A stretch of 64,000 nucleotides of DNA, taken from Ptiloglossa arizonensis. Its lineage: Eukaryota > Arthropoda > Insecta > Hymenoptera > Colletidae. The stretch is taken from positions 496,001-560,000 of the forward strand of contig NW_027478397.1 of NCBI RefSeq assembly GCF_051014685.1, in the 5' to 3' direction. The position numbers and the translations under genes were made by a program. The notes under the pieces were generated by a model, which did no database searches, was not told where the DNA came from, and saw only the letters and a program-made list of their open reading frames with translations. This document shows, in pieces, positions 35,801 to 48,600 of this stretch (within the stretch, counting starts at the first letter, position 1; each line of letters begins with the position of its first letter).

Positions 35801-38800
35801 TCTTCGTTTCTGCATTTATTTCCCCGTTTCTCCGTTTCTTTCTTCGTTACTCCGTTTCTCTCATCGTATCTCCGTTTCTTTCTTCGTTTCTCCGTTTCTT
35901 TCTTCGTTTCTCCGTTTCTTTCTTCGATTCTCCGTTTCTTTCTTCGATTCTCCGTTTCTTTCTTCGTTTCTCCGTTTCTTTCTTCGTATCTCCGTTTGTT
36001 TCTTCGTTTCTTCGTTTCTTTCTTCGTTTCTTCATTTCTTTCTTCGTTTCTCAGTTTCTTTCTTCGTTTCTCCGTTTGCTTGTTCGTTTCTCCATTTATT
36101 TGTTCGTTTCTCCATTTATTTCACCATTTCTCCGTTTCTTTCTTCGTTACTCCGTTTCTCTCATCGTATCTCCGTTTCTTTCTTCGTTTCTCCGTTTCTT
36201 TCTTCGTTTCTCCGTTTCTTTCTTCATTTCTCCGTTTCTTTGTTCGCTTCTCCGTTTCTTTCTTCGTTTCTCCGTTTCTTTCCTCGTTTCTCCGTTTCTT
36301 TCTTCGTTTCTCCGTTTCTTTCTTCGCTTCTCCGTTTCTTTGTTCGTTTCTCCGTTCATTTCTTCGTTTCTCCATTTATTTCTTCGTTTCTTCGTTTCTT
36401 TCTTCGTTACTCCGGTTCTTTCTTCGTTTCTCCGTTTCTTTCTTCGTTTCTCCGTTTCTTTCTTCGTTTCTCCGTTTCTTCCTTCGTTTCTCCGTTTCTT
36501 CCTTCGTTTCTCCGTTTCTTTGTTCGTTTCTGCGTTTCTTTCTTCGTTTCTCCATTTATTTCCCCGTTTCTCCGTTTCTTTCTTCGTTACTCCGTTTCTC
36601 TCATCGTAACTCCGTTTCTTTCTTCGTTTCTCCGTTTCTTTCTTCGTTTCTCCGTTTCTTTCTTCGCTACTCCGTTTCTTTGTTCTTTTCTCCGTTTATT
36701 TCTTCGTTTCTCCATTTATTTCTCCGTTTCTCCGTTTCTTTCTCCGTTACTCCGGTTCTTTCTTCGTTTCTCCGTTTCTTTCTTCGTTTCTCCGTTTCTT
36801 TCTTCGTTTCTCCGTTTCTTTGTTCGTTTCTCCGTTTCTTTCATCGTTTCTCCGTTTCTTTCTTCGTTTCTCCGTTTCTTTCTTCGTTTTTCCGTTTCTT
36901 TCTTCATTTCTCCGTTTCTTTGTTCTCTTCTCCGTTTCTTTCTTCGTTTCTCCGTTTCTTTCCTCGTTTCTCCGTTTCTTTCTACGTTTCTCCGTTTCTT
37001 TCTTCGCTTCTCCGTTTCTTTGTTCGTTTCTCCGTTTATTTCTTCGTTTCTCCATTTATTTCTCCATTTCTCCGTTTCTTTCTTCGTTACTCCGGTTCTT
37101 TCTTCGTTTCTCCGTTTCTTTCTACGTTTCTCCGTTTCTTTCTTCGTTTCTCCGTTTCTTTGTTCGTTTCTCCGTTTCTTTCATCGTTTCTCCGTTTCTT
37201 TCTTCGTTACTCCGTTTCACTCATCGTATCTCCGTTTCTTTCTTCGTTTCTCCGTTTCTTTCTTCGTTTCTCCGTTTCTTTCTTCGCTTCTCCGTTTCTT
37301 TGTTCGTTTCTCCGTTTATTTCTTCGTTTCTCCGTTTCTTTCTTCGTTACTCCGGTTCTTTCTTCGTTTCTCCGTTTCTTTCTTCGTTTCTCCGTTTCTT
37401 TCTTCGTTTCTCCGTTTCTTCCTTCGTTTCTCCGTTTCTTCCTTCGTTTCTCCGTTTCTTTGTTCGTTTCTGCGTTTATTTCTTCGTTTCTCCATTTATT
37501 TCCCCGTTTCTCCGTTTCTTTCTTCGTTACTCCGTTTCTCTCATCGTATCTCCGTTTCTTTCTTCGTTTCTCCGTTTCTTTCTTCGTTTCTCCGTTTCTT
37601 TCTTCGATTCTCCGGTTCTTTCTTCGATTCTCCGTTTCTTTCTTCGCTTCTCCGTTTCTTTCTTCGTATCTCCGTTTCTTTGTTCGTTTCTTCGTTTCTT
37701 TCTTCGTTTCTTCATTTCTTCCTTCGTTTCTCCGTTTCTTCCTTCGTTTCTCCGTTTCTTTGTTAGTTTATGCGTTTATTTCTTCGTTTCTCCATTTATT
37801 TCCCCGTTTCTCCGTTTCTTTCATCCTTTCTCCGTTTCTTTCTTCGTTTCTCCGTTTCTTTCTTCGTTTTTCCGTTTCTTTCTTCATTTCTCCGTTTCTT
37901 TGTTCGCTTCTCCGTTTCTTTCTTCGTTTCTCCGTTTCTTTGCTCGTTTCTCCGTTTCTTTCTACGTTTCTCCGTTTCTTTCTTCGCTTCTCCGTTTCTT
38001 TGTTCGTTTCTCCGTTTATTTCTTCGTTTCTCCATTTATTTCTCCATTTCTACGTTTCTTTCTTCGTTACTCCGGTTCTTTCTTCGTTTCTCCGTTTCTT
38101 TCTTCGTTTCTCCGTTTCTTTCTTCGTTTCTCCGTTTCTTTCTTCGTTTCTCCGTTTCTTTCATCGTTTCTCCGTTTCTTTCTTCGTTTCTCCGTTTCTT
38201 TCTTCGATTCTCCGTTGCTTTCTTCATTTCTCCGTTTCTTTGTTCGCTCCTCCGTTTCTTTCTTCGTTTCTCCATTTCTTTCTTCGTTTCTCCGTTTCTT
38301 TGTTCGTTTCTCCGTTTCTTTCTCCGTTTCTCGGTTTATTTCTTCGTTTCTCCATTTATTTCTCCGTTTCTCCATTTATTTCTTCGTTTCTCCGTTTCCT
38401 TGTTCGTTTCTCCGTTTATTTCTTCGTATCTCCATTTATTTCTCCGTTTCTCCGTTTCTTTCTTCGTTTCGCCGTTTCCTTCTTTGTTTCTCCGTTTCTT
38501 TCTTCGTTTCTCCGTTTCTTTCTTCGTTTCTCCGTTTCGTTGTACGTTTCTCCGTTTATTTCTTCGTTTCTCCATTTATTTCTCCGTTTCTTTGTTCGTT
38601 TCTCCGTTTCTTTGTTCGTTTCTCGTTTCTTTGTTCGTTTCTCCTTTTCTTTCTGCGTTTCATCGCTTCTTTCTTCGTTCCTCCGTTTCTTTCTTCGTTT
38701 CTCCGTTTCTTTCTTCGTTTCTCCGTTTCCTTGTTCGTTTCTCCGTTTATTTCTTCGTTTCACCATTCATTTCTCCGTTTCTTTCTTCGTTTCTCCGTTT

Positions 38801-41362
38801 CTTTCTTCGTTTCTCCGTTTCTTTCTTCGTTTCTCCGTTTCTTTCTTCGTTTCACCGTTTCTTTCTTCGTTTCTCCGTTTATTCCTTCATTTCCCCATTT
38901 ATTTCTCCGTTTCTCGGTTTCTTTCTTCGTTTCTCCGTTTCTTTGTTCGTTTCTCCGTTTCTTTGTTCGTTTCTCCGTTTCTTTGTTCGTTTCTCCGTTT
39001 CTTTGTTCGTTTCTCCGTTTCTTTCTTCGTTTCTCCGTTTCTTTCTTGATTTCGCCGTTTCTTTCTTCGTTTCTCCGTTTCTTTGTTCGTTTCTCTGTTT
39101 CTTTGTTCGTTTCTCCGTTTCTTTCTCCGTTTCTCGGTTTATTTCTTCGTTTCTCCATGTATTTCTACATTTCTCCGTTTCTTTCTTCGTTTCTCCGTTT
39201 CTTCCTTCATTTCTCCGTCTGCTTGTTCGTTTCTCCGTTTATTTCTCCGTTTCTCCGTTTCTTTAATCTTTTCTCCGTTTCTTTCTTCGCTTCTCCGTTC
39301 CTTTGTTCGTTTCTCCGTTTCTTTCTTCGCTTCTCCGTTTCTTTGTTCGTTTCTGCGTTTATTTCTTCGTTTCTCCATTTATTTCCCCGTTTCTCCGTTT
39401 CTTTCTTCGTTACTCCGGTTCTTTCTTCGTTTCTCCGTTTCTTTCTTCGTTTCTCCGTTTCTTTCTTCGTTTCTCCGTTTCTTTCTTCGTTTCTCCGTTT
39501 CTTTCTTCGTTTCTCCGTTTCTTTCTTCATTTCTCCGTTTCTATGTTCGCTTCTCCGTTTCTTTCTTCGTTTCTCCGTTTCTTTCCTCGTTTCTCCGTTT
39601 CTTTCTTCGTTTCTCCGTTTCTTTCCTCGTTTCTCCGTTTCTTTCTTCGTTTCTCCGTTTCTCCGTTTCTTTTTCCGTTTCTCCGTTTCTTTCTTCGTTT
39701 CTCCGTTTCCTTGTTCGTTTCTCCGTTTATTTCTTCGTGTCTCCATTTATTTTTCCGTTTCTTTCTTCGTTCCTCCGTTTCTTTGTTCGTTTCTCCGTTT
39801 CTTTGTTCGGTTCTCCGTTTCTTTCTTCGTTTCTCCGTTTCTTTCTTCGTATCTCCGTTTCTTCGTTCGTTTCATCGTTTCTCCGTTTCTCCGTTTGTCG
39901 GTTTATTCCTTCGTTTCTCCATTTATTTCTCCGATTCTCCGTTTCTTTCTTCGTTTCTTTCATCGTTACTCCGTTTCTTTCTTCGTTTCTCTGTTTCTTT
40001 CTTCGTTTCTCCGTTTCTTTCTTCGTTTCTCCGTTTATTTCTTCGTTTCTCCATTTATTTTTCCGTTTCTCCATTTCTTCCGTCGTTTCTCCGTTTCCTT
40101 GTTCGTTTCTCCGTTTATTTCTTCGTTTCTCCATTTATTTCTCCGTTTCTCCGTTTCTTTCTTCGTTTCTCCGTTTCTTCCTTCGTTTCTCCGTTTCTTT
40201 GTTCGTTTCTGCGTTTATTTCTTCGTTTCTCCATTTATTTGCCCGTTTCTCCGTTTCTTTCTTCGTTACTCCGGTTCTTTCTTCGTTTCTCCGTTTCTTT
40301 CTTCGTTTCTCCGTTTCTTTCTTCGTTTCTCCGTTTCTTTCTTCGTTTCTCCGTTTCTTTCTTCATTTCTCCGTTTCTATGTTCGCTTCTCCGTTTCTTT
40401 CTTCGTTTCTCCGTTTCTTTCCTCGTTTCTCCGTTTCTTTCTTCGTTTCTCCGTTTCTTTCCTCGTTTCTCCGTTTCTCTCTTCGTTTCTCCGTTTCTTT
40501 CTTCGTTTCTCCGTTTCTTTTTCCGTTTCTCCGTTTCTTTCTTCGTTTCTCCGTTTCCTTGCTCGTTTCTCCGTTTATTTCTTCGTGTCTCCATTTATTT
40601 CTCCGTTTCTTTCTTCGTTCCTCCGTTTCTTTCTTCGTTTCTCCGTTTCTTTGTTCGGTTCTCCGTTTCTTTCTTCGTTTCTCCGACTCTTTCTTCCTTT
40701 CTCCGTTTCTTCGTTCGCTTCATCGTTTCTCCGTTTCTCCGTTTGTCGGTTTATTCCTTCGTTTCTCCATTTATTTCTCCGATTCTCCGTTTCTTTCTTC
40801 GTTTCTTCGTTTCTTTCATCGTTACTCCGTTTCTTTCTTCGTTTCTCTGTTTCTTTCTTCGTTTCTCCGTTTATTTCTTCGTTTCTCCGTTTATTTCTTC
40901 GTTTCTCCATTTATTTCTCCGTTTCTCCATTTCTTCCGTCGTTTCTCCGTTTCCTTGTTCGTTTCTCCGTTTATTTCTTCGTTTCTCCATTTATTTCTCC
41001 GTTACTCCGTTTGTCTCATCGTATCTCCGTTTCTTTCTTCGTTTCTCCGTTTCTTTTTCCGTTTCTCCGTTTCCTTGCTCGTTTCTCCGTTTATTTCTTC
41101 GTGTCTCCATTTATTTCTCCGTTTCTTTCTTCGTTCCTCCGTTTCTTTGTTCGTTTCTCCGTTTCTTTGTTCGGTTCTCCGTTTCTTTCTTCGTTTCTCC
41201 GATTCTTTCTTCCTTTCTCCGTTTCTTCGTTCGCTTCATCGTTTCTCCGTTTCTCCGTTTGTCGGTTTATTCCTTCGTTTCTCCATTTATTTCTCCGATT
41301 CTCCGTTTCTTTCTTCGTCTCTTCGTTTCTTTCCTCGTTTCTCCGTTTCTTTCTTCGTTTCT
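32864..41362 (+). repeat. 9.0-kb higher-order repeat, copy B (8.5 kb)
   Basis: Nearly exact second copy of 23,861-32,358, preserving all internal duplications at the same spacing (for example the CGTTCTCCG deletions at 33,933 and 35,168). The left junction lies in a TTTATTTCTTCG / CCATTTATTTCTCCG dimer, where the 32.8 kb landmark block switches to sequence matching 23,861 onward. The right junction at about 41,362 is where copy A continues TTTCTCGTTTC and copy B continues TTTCTCCATTTATTTCCCC. Both ends lie in common monomer strings, as expected of unequal exchange. Confidence 0.93.
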
Positions 41363-42092
41363 CCATTTATTTCCCCGTTTCTCCGTTTCTTTCTTCGTTA
41401 CTCCGTTTCTCTCATCGTATCTCCGTTTCTTTCCTCGTTTCTCCGTTTCTTTCTTCGTTTCTCCGTTTCTTTCTTCGTTTCTCCGTTTCTTTTTCCGTCT
41501 CTCCGTTTCTTTCTTCGTTTCTCCGTTTCCTTGTTCGTTTCTCCGTTTATTTCTTCGTGTCTCCATTTATTTCTCCGTTTCTTTCTTCGTTCCTCCGTTT
41601 CTTTGTTCGTTTCTCCGTTTCTTTGTTCGGTTCTCCGTTTATTTCTTCGTTTCTCCATTTATTTCTCCGTTTCTCCGTTTCTTTCTTCGTTACTCCGGTT
41701 CTTTCTTCGTTTCTCCGTTTCTTTCTTCGTTACTCCGTTTCTTTCTTCGTTTCTCCGTTTCTTTATTCGGTTCTCCGTTTCTTTCTTCGATTCTCCATTT
41801 ATTTCTCCGTTTCTCCATTTCTTTCTTCGTTACTCCGGTTCTTTCTTCGTTTCTCCGTTTCTTTCTTCGTTTCTCCGTTTCTTTCTTCGTTTCTCCGTTT
41901 CTTCCTTCGTTTCTCCGTTTCTTCCTTCGTTTCTCCGTTTCTTTGTTCGTTTCTGCGTTTATTTCTTCGTTTCTCCATTTATTTCCCCGTTTCTCCGTTT
42001 CTTTCTTCGTTACTCCGTTTCTCTCATCGTATCTCCGTTTCTTTCTTCGTTTCTCCGTTTCTTTCTTCGTTTCTCCGTTTCTTTCTTCGATT
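41363..42092 (+). repeat. Junction segment between the 9-kb and 3.6-kb repeats
   Basis: Ordinary units. From about 41,820 the string matches copy B at about 37,340-37,610 (offset 4483), so this segment is a further partial copy of the 9-kb unit that leads into the 3.6-kb repeat. No gene-like feature is present. Confidence 0.75.
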
Positions 42093-45000
42093 CTCCGGTT
42101 CTTTCTTCGATTCTCCGTTTCTTTCTTCGCTTCTCCGTTTCTTTCTTCGTATCTCCGTTTCTTTGTTCGTTTCTTCGTTTCTTTCTTCGTTTCTTCATTT
42201 CTTCCTTCGTTTCTCCGTTTCTTCCTTCGTTTCTCCGTTTCTTTGTTCGTTTATGCGTTTATTTCTTCGTTTCTCCATTTATTTCCCCGTTTCTCCGTTT
42301 CTTTCTTCGTTACTCCGTTTCTCTCACAGTATCTCCGTTTCTTTCTTCGTTTCTCCGTTTCTTTCTTCGTTTCTCCGTTTCTTTCTTCATTTCTCCGTTT
42401 CTTTGTTCGCTTATCCATTTCTTTCTTCGTTTCTCCGTTTCTTTCCTCGTTTCTCCATTTATTTCTCCATTTCTACGTTTCTTTCTTCGTTACTCCGGTT
42501 CTTTCTTCGTTTCTCCGTTTCTTTCTTCGTTTCTCCGTTTCTTTCTTCGTTTCTCCGTTTCTTTGTTCGTTTCTCCGTTTCTTTCATCGTTTCTCCATTT
42601 ATTTCTTCGTTTCTCAGTTTCCTTGTTCGTTTCTCCGTTCCTTTTTCCGTTTCTCCATTTCTTTCCTCGATTCTGCGTTTCTTTCTTCGTTTCTCCGTTT
42701 CTTTCTTCGTTTCTCCGTTTCATTCTTCGTTTCTCCGTTTCTTTCTTCGTTTCTCCGTTACTTTCTTCGTTTATCCGTTTCTTTCTTCGTTTCCCCGTTT
42801 CTTTCTTCGTTTCTCCGTTTATTCCTTCATTTCCCCATTTATTTCTCCGTTTCTCCGTTTCTTTCTTCGTTTCTCCGTTTCTTTGTTCGTTTCTCCGTTT
42901 CTTTGTTCCTTTCTCCGTTTCTTTGTTCGTTTCTCCGTTTCTTTGTTCGTTTCTCCGTTTATTTCTTCGTTTCTCCGTTTCATTCTTCGTTTCTTTCTTC
43001 GTTTCTTCATTTCTTTCTTCGTTTCTCCGTTTCTTTCTTCGTTTCTCCGTTTCTTCCTTCGTTTCTCCGTTTCTTCCTTCGTTTCTCCGTTTCTTTGTTC
43101 GTTTCTGCGTTTATTTCTTCGTTTCTCAATTTATTTCACCGTTTCTCCTTATCTTTCTTCGTTTCTACGTTTCTTTGTTCGTTTCTGCGTTTCTTTCTTC
43201 GTTACTCCGATTCTTTCTTCGTTTCTCCGTTTCTTCCTTCGTTTCTCCGTTTCTTTCTTCGTTTCTCCGTTTCTTTCTTCGTTTCTCCGTTTCTTTGTTC
43301 GTTTCTCCGTTTCTTTCATCGTTTCTCCGTTCCTTTCTTCGTTTCTCCGTTTCTTTCTTCGTTTCTCCGTTTCTTTCTTCATTTCTCCGTTTCTTTGTTC
43401 GCTTCTCCGTTTCTTTCTTCGTTTCTCCGTTTCTTTCCTCGTTTCTCCTTTTCTTTCTACGTTTCTCCGTTTCTTTCATCGCTTCTCCGTTTCTTTCTTC
43501 GTTTCTCCGTTTCTTTCTTCGTTTCTCCGTTTCTTTCTTCGTTTATCCGTTTCTTTCTTCGTTTCACCGTTTCTTTCTTCGTTTCTCCGTTTATTCCTTC
43601 ATTTCCCCATTTATTTCTCCGTTTCTCCGTTTCTTTCTTCGTTTCTCCGTTTCTTTGTTCGTTTCTACGTTTCTTTGTTCGTTTCTCCGTTTCTTTGTTC
43701 GTTTCTCCGTTTCTTTGTTCGTTTCTCCGTTTATTTCTTCGTTTCTCAGTTTCATTCTTCGTTTCTTTCTTCGTTTCTTCATTTCTTTCTTCGTTTCTCC
43801 GTTTCTTTCTTCGTTTCTCCGTTTCTTCCTTCGTTTCTCCGTTTCTTCCTTCGTTTCTCCGTTTCTTTGTTCGTTTCTGCGTTTATTTCTTCGTTTCTCA
43901 ATTTATTTCACCGTTTCTCCGTATCTTTCTTCGTTTCTACGTTTCTTTGTTCGTTTCTGCGTTTCTTTCTTCGTTACTCCGGTTCTTTCTTCGTTTCTCC
44001 GTTTCTTTCTTCGTTTCTCCGTTTCTTTCTTCGTTTCTCCGTTTCTTTCTTCGTTTCTCCGTTTCTTTCTTCGTTTCTCCGTTTCTTTCTTCGTTTCTCC
44101 GTTTCTTTCTTCGTTTATCCGTTTCTTTCTTCGTTTCACCGTTTCTTTCTTCGTTTCTCCGTTTATTCCTTCATTTCCCCATTTATTTCTCCGTTTCTCC
44201 GTTTCTTTCTTCGTTTCTCCGTTTCCTTGTTCGTTTCTCCGTTTCTTTGTTCGTTTCTCCGTTTCTTTGTTCGTTTCTCCGTTTATTTCTTCGTTTCTCC
44301 GTTTCATTCTTCGTTTCTTTCTTCGTTTCTTCATTTCTTTCTTCGTTTCTCCGTTCCTTTCTTCGTTTCTCCGTTTCTTCCTTCGTTTCTCCGTTTCTTC
44401 CTTCGTTTCTCCGTTTCTTTGTTCGTTTCTGCGTTTATTTCTTCGTTTCTCAATTTATTTCACCGTTTCTCCGTATCTTTCTTCGTTTCTCCGTTTATTT
44501 CTTCGTTTCTCCATTTATTTCTCCGTTTCTCCGTTTCTTTCTTCGTTACTCCGGTTCTTTCTTCGTTTCTCCGTTTCTTTCTTCGTTTCTCCGTTTCTTT
44601 CTTCGTTTCTCCGTTTCTTTCTTCGTTTCTCCGCTTCTTTCTTCGTTTCTCCGTTTCTTTCTTCATTTCTCCGTTTCTTTGTTCGCTTATCCGTTTCTTT
44701 CTTCGTTTCTCCGTTTCTTTCCTCGTTTCTCCATTTATTTCTTCGTTTCTCCATTTATTTCACCGTTTCTCCATATCTTTCTTCGTTTCTACGTTTCTTT
44801 GTTCGTTTCTGCGTTTCTTTCTTCGTTTCTCCGTTTCTTTCTTCGTTTCCCCGTTTCTTTCTTCGTTTCTCCGTTTCTTTCATCGTTTCTCCGTTTCTTT
44901 CTTCGTTTCTCCGTTTCTTTCTTCGTTTCTCCGTTTCTTTCTTCATTTCTCCGTTTCTTTGTTCGCTTCTCCGTTTCTTTCTTCGTTTCTCCGTTTCTTT

Positions 45001-45679
45001 CCTCGTTTTTCCGTTTCTTTCTACGTTTCTCCGTTTCTTTCTTCGCTACTCCGTTTCTTTGTTCGTTTCTCCGTTTATTTCTTCGTTTCTCCATTTATTT
45101 CTCCGTTTCTCCGTTTCTTTCTTCGTTTCTCCGTTTCTTTCTTCGTTTCTCCGTTTCTTTGTTCGTTTCTCCGTTTCTTTCATCGTTTCTCCGTTTCGTC
45201 CTTCGTTTCTCCGTTTCTTTCTTCGTTTCTCCGTTTCTTTCTTCCTTTCTCCGTTTCTTTGTTCGCTTCTCCGTTTCTTTCTTCGTTTCTCCGTTTCTTT
45301 CTTCGTTGCTCCGTTTCTTTGTTCGTTTCTCCGTTTCTTTTTTCGTTTCTTCGTTTCTTTCTTCGTTTCTCCGTTTATTTCTTCGTTTCTCCATTTATTT
45401 CTTCGTTTCTCCGTTTCCTTGTTCGTTTCTCCGTTCCTTCTTCCGTTTCTCCATTTCTTTCTTCGATTCTCCGTTTCTTTCTCGTTTCTCCGTTTCCTGG
45501 TTCGTTTCTCCGTTTCCCTGTTCGTTTCTCCGTTTATTTCTTCGTTGCACCATTCATTTCTCCGTTTCTTTCTTCGTTTCTCCGTTTCATTCTTCGTTTC
45601 TCCGTTTCTTTCTTCGTTTCTCCGTTTCTTTCTTCGTTTCACCGTTTCTTTCCTCGTTTCTGCGTTTCTTTCTTTGTTT
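42093..45679 (+). repeat. 3587-bp higher-order repeat, copy 1
   Basis: Starts at a CCGGTTCTTTCTTCGATTC unit and ends where the next copy begins with the same unit near 45,680. All variant units keep an exact 3587 bp offset to copy 2. Differences noticed are C at 42,794 (A in copy 2) and C at 43,236 (T in copy 2). The unit includes TTTCCTCGATTCTGCG, TTCTTTCTTCGTTTCTTCATTTC and, near its end, TTCCTTCTTCCG plus TTTCCTGGTTCG. Confidence 0.93.
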
Positions 45680-48600
45680 CTCCGGTTCTTTCTTCGATTC
45701 TCCGTTTCTTTCTTCGCTTCTCCGTTTCTTTCTTCGTATCTCCGTTTCTTTGTTCGTTTCTTCGTTTCTTTCTTCGTTTCTTCATTTCTTCCTTCGTTTC
45801 TCCGTTTCTTCCTTCGTTTCTCCGTTTCTTTGTTCGTTTATGCGTTTATTTCTTCGTTTCTCCATTTATTTCCCCGTTTCTCCGTTTCTTTCTTCGTTAC
45901 TCCGTTTCTCTCACAGTATCTCCGTTTCTTTCTTCGTTTCTCCGTTTCTTTCTTCGTTTCTCCGTTTCTTTCTTCATTTCTCCGTTTCTTTGTTCGCTTA
46001 TCCATTTCTTTCTTCGTTTCTCCGTTTCTTTCCTCGTTTCTCCATTTATTTCTCCATTTCTACGTTTCTTTCTTCGTTACTCCGGTTCTTTCTTCGTTTC
46101 TCCGTTTCTTTCTTCGTTTCTCCGTTTCTTTCTTCGTTTCTCCGTTTCTTTGTTCGTTTCTCCGTTTCTTTCATCGTTTCTCCATTTATTTCTTCGTTTC
46201 TCAGTTTCCTTGTTCGTTTCTCCGTTCCTTTTTCCGTTTCTCCATTTCTTTCCTCGATTCTGCGTTTCTTTCTTCGTTTCTCCGTTTCTTTCTTCGTTTC
46301 TCCGTTTCATTCTTCGTTTCTCCGTTTCTTTCTTCGTTTCTCCGTTACTTTCTTCGTTTATCCGTTTCTTTCTTCGTTTCACCGTTTCTTTCTTCGTTTC
46401 TCCGTTTATTCCTTCATTTCCCCATTTATTTCTCCGTTTCTCCGTTTCTTTCTTCGTTTCTCCGTTTCTTTGTTCGTTTCTCCGTTTCTTTGTTCCTTTC
46501 TCCGTTTCTTTGTTCGTTTCTCCGTTTCTTTGTTCGTTTCTCCGTTTATTTCTTCGTTTCTCCGTTTCATTCTTCGTTTCTTTCTTCGTTTCTTCATTTC
46601 TTTCTTCGTTTCTCCGTTTCTTTCTTCGTTTCTCCGTTTCTTCCTTCGTTTCTCCGTTTCTTCCTTCGTTTCTCCGTTTCTTTGTTCGTTTCTGCGTTTA
46701 TTTCTTCGTTTCTCAATTTATTTCACCGTTTCTCCTTATCTTTCTTCGTTTCTACGTTTCTTTGTTCGTTTCTGCGTTTCTTTCTTCGTTACTCCGATTC
46801 TTTCTTCGTTTCTCCGTTTCTTTCTTCGTTTCTCCGTTTCTTTCTTCGTTTCTCCGTTTCTTTCTTCGTTTCTCCGTTTCTTTGTTCGTTTCTCCGTTTC
46901 TTTCATCGTTTCTCCGTTCCTTTCTTCGTTTCTCCGTTTCTTTCTTCGTTTCTCCGTTTCTTTCTTCATTTCTCCGTTTCTTTGTTCGCTTCTCCGTTTC
47001 TTTCTTCGTTTCTCCGTTTCTTTCCTCGTTTCTCCTTTTCTTTCTACGTTTCTCCGTTTCTTTCATCGCTTCTCCGTTTCTTTCTTCGTTTCTCCGTTTC
47101 TTTCTTCGTTTCTCCGTTTCTTTCTTCGTTTATCCGTTTCTTTCTTCGTTTCACCGTTTCTTTCTTCGTTTCTCCGTTTATTCCTTCATTTCCCCATTTA
47201 TTTCTCCGTTTCTCCGTTTCTTTCTTCGTTTCTCCGTTTCTTTGTTCGTTTCTACGTTTCTTTGTTCGTTTCTCCGTTTCTTTGTTCGTTTCTCCGTTTC
47301 TTTGTTCGTTTCTCCGTTTATTTCTTCGTTTCTCAGTTTCATTCTTCGTTTCTTTCTTCGTTTCTTCATTTCTTTCTTCGTTTCTCCGTTTCTTTCTTCG
47401 TTTCTCCGTTTCTTCCTTCGTTTCTCCGTTTCTTCCTTCGTTTCTCCGTTTCTTTGTTCGTTTCTGCGTTTATTTCTTCGTTTCTCAATTTATTTCACCG
47501 TTTCTCCGTATCTTTCTTCGTTTCTACGTTTCTTTGTTCGTTTCTGCGTTTCTTTCTTCGTTACTCCGGTTCTTTCTTCGTTTCTCCGTTTCTTTCTTCG
47601 TTTCTCCGTTTCTTTCTTCGTTTCTCCGTTTCTTTCTTCGTTTCTCCGTTTCTTTCTTCGTTTCTCCGTTTCTTTCTTCGTTTCTCCGTTTCTTTCTTCG
47701 TTTATCCGTTTCTTTCTTCGTTTCACCGTTTCTTTCTTCGTTTCTCCGTTTATTCCTTCATTTCCCCATTTATTTCTCCGTTTCTCCGTTTCTTTCTTCG
47801 TTTCTCCGTTTCCTTGTTCGTTTCTCCGTTTCTTTGTTCGTTTCTCCGTTTCTTTGTTCGTTTCTCCGTTTATTTCTTCGTTTCTCCGTTTCATTCTTCG
47901 TTTCTTTCTTCGTTTCTTCATTTCTTTCTTCGTTTCTCCGTTCCTTTCTTCGTTTCTCCGTTTCTTCCTTCGTTTCTCCGTTTCTTCCTTCGTTTCTCCG
48001 TTTCTTTGTTCGTTTCTGCGTTTATTTCTTCGTTTCTCAATTTATTTCACCGTTTCTCCGTATCTTTCTTCGTTTCTCCGTTTATTTCTTCGTTTCTCCA
48101 TTTATTTCTCCGTTTCTCCGTTTCTTTCTTCGTTACTCCGGTTCTTTCTTCGTTTCTCCGTTTCTTTCTTCGTTTCTCCGTTTCTTTCTTCGTTTCTCCG
48201 TTTCTTTCTTCGTTTCTCCGCTTCTTTCTTCGTTTCTCCGTTTCTTTCTTCATTTCTCCGTTTCTTTGTTCGCTTATCCGTTTCTTTCTTCGTTTCTCCG
48301 TTTCTTTCCTCGTTTCTCCATTTATTTCTTCGTTTCTCCATTTATTTCACCGTTTCTCCATATCTTTCTTCGTTTCTACGTTTCTTTGTTCGTTTCTGCG
48401 TTTCTTTCTTCGTTTCTCCGTTTCTTTCTTCGTTTCCCCGTTTCTTTCTTCGTTTCTCCGTTTCTTTCATCGTTTCTCCGTTTCTTTCTTCGTTTCTCCG
48501 TTTCTTTCTTCGTTTCTCCGTTTCTTTCTTCATTTCTCCGTTTCTTTGTTCGCTTCTCCGTTTCTTTCTTCGTTTCTCCGTTTCTTTCCTCGTTTTTCCG

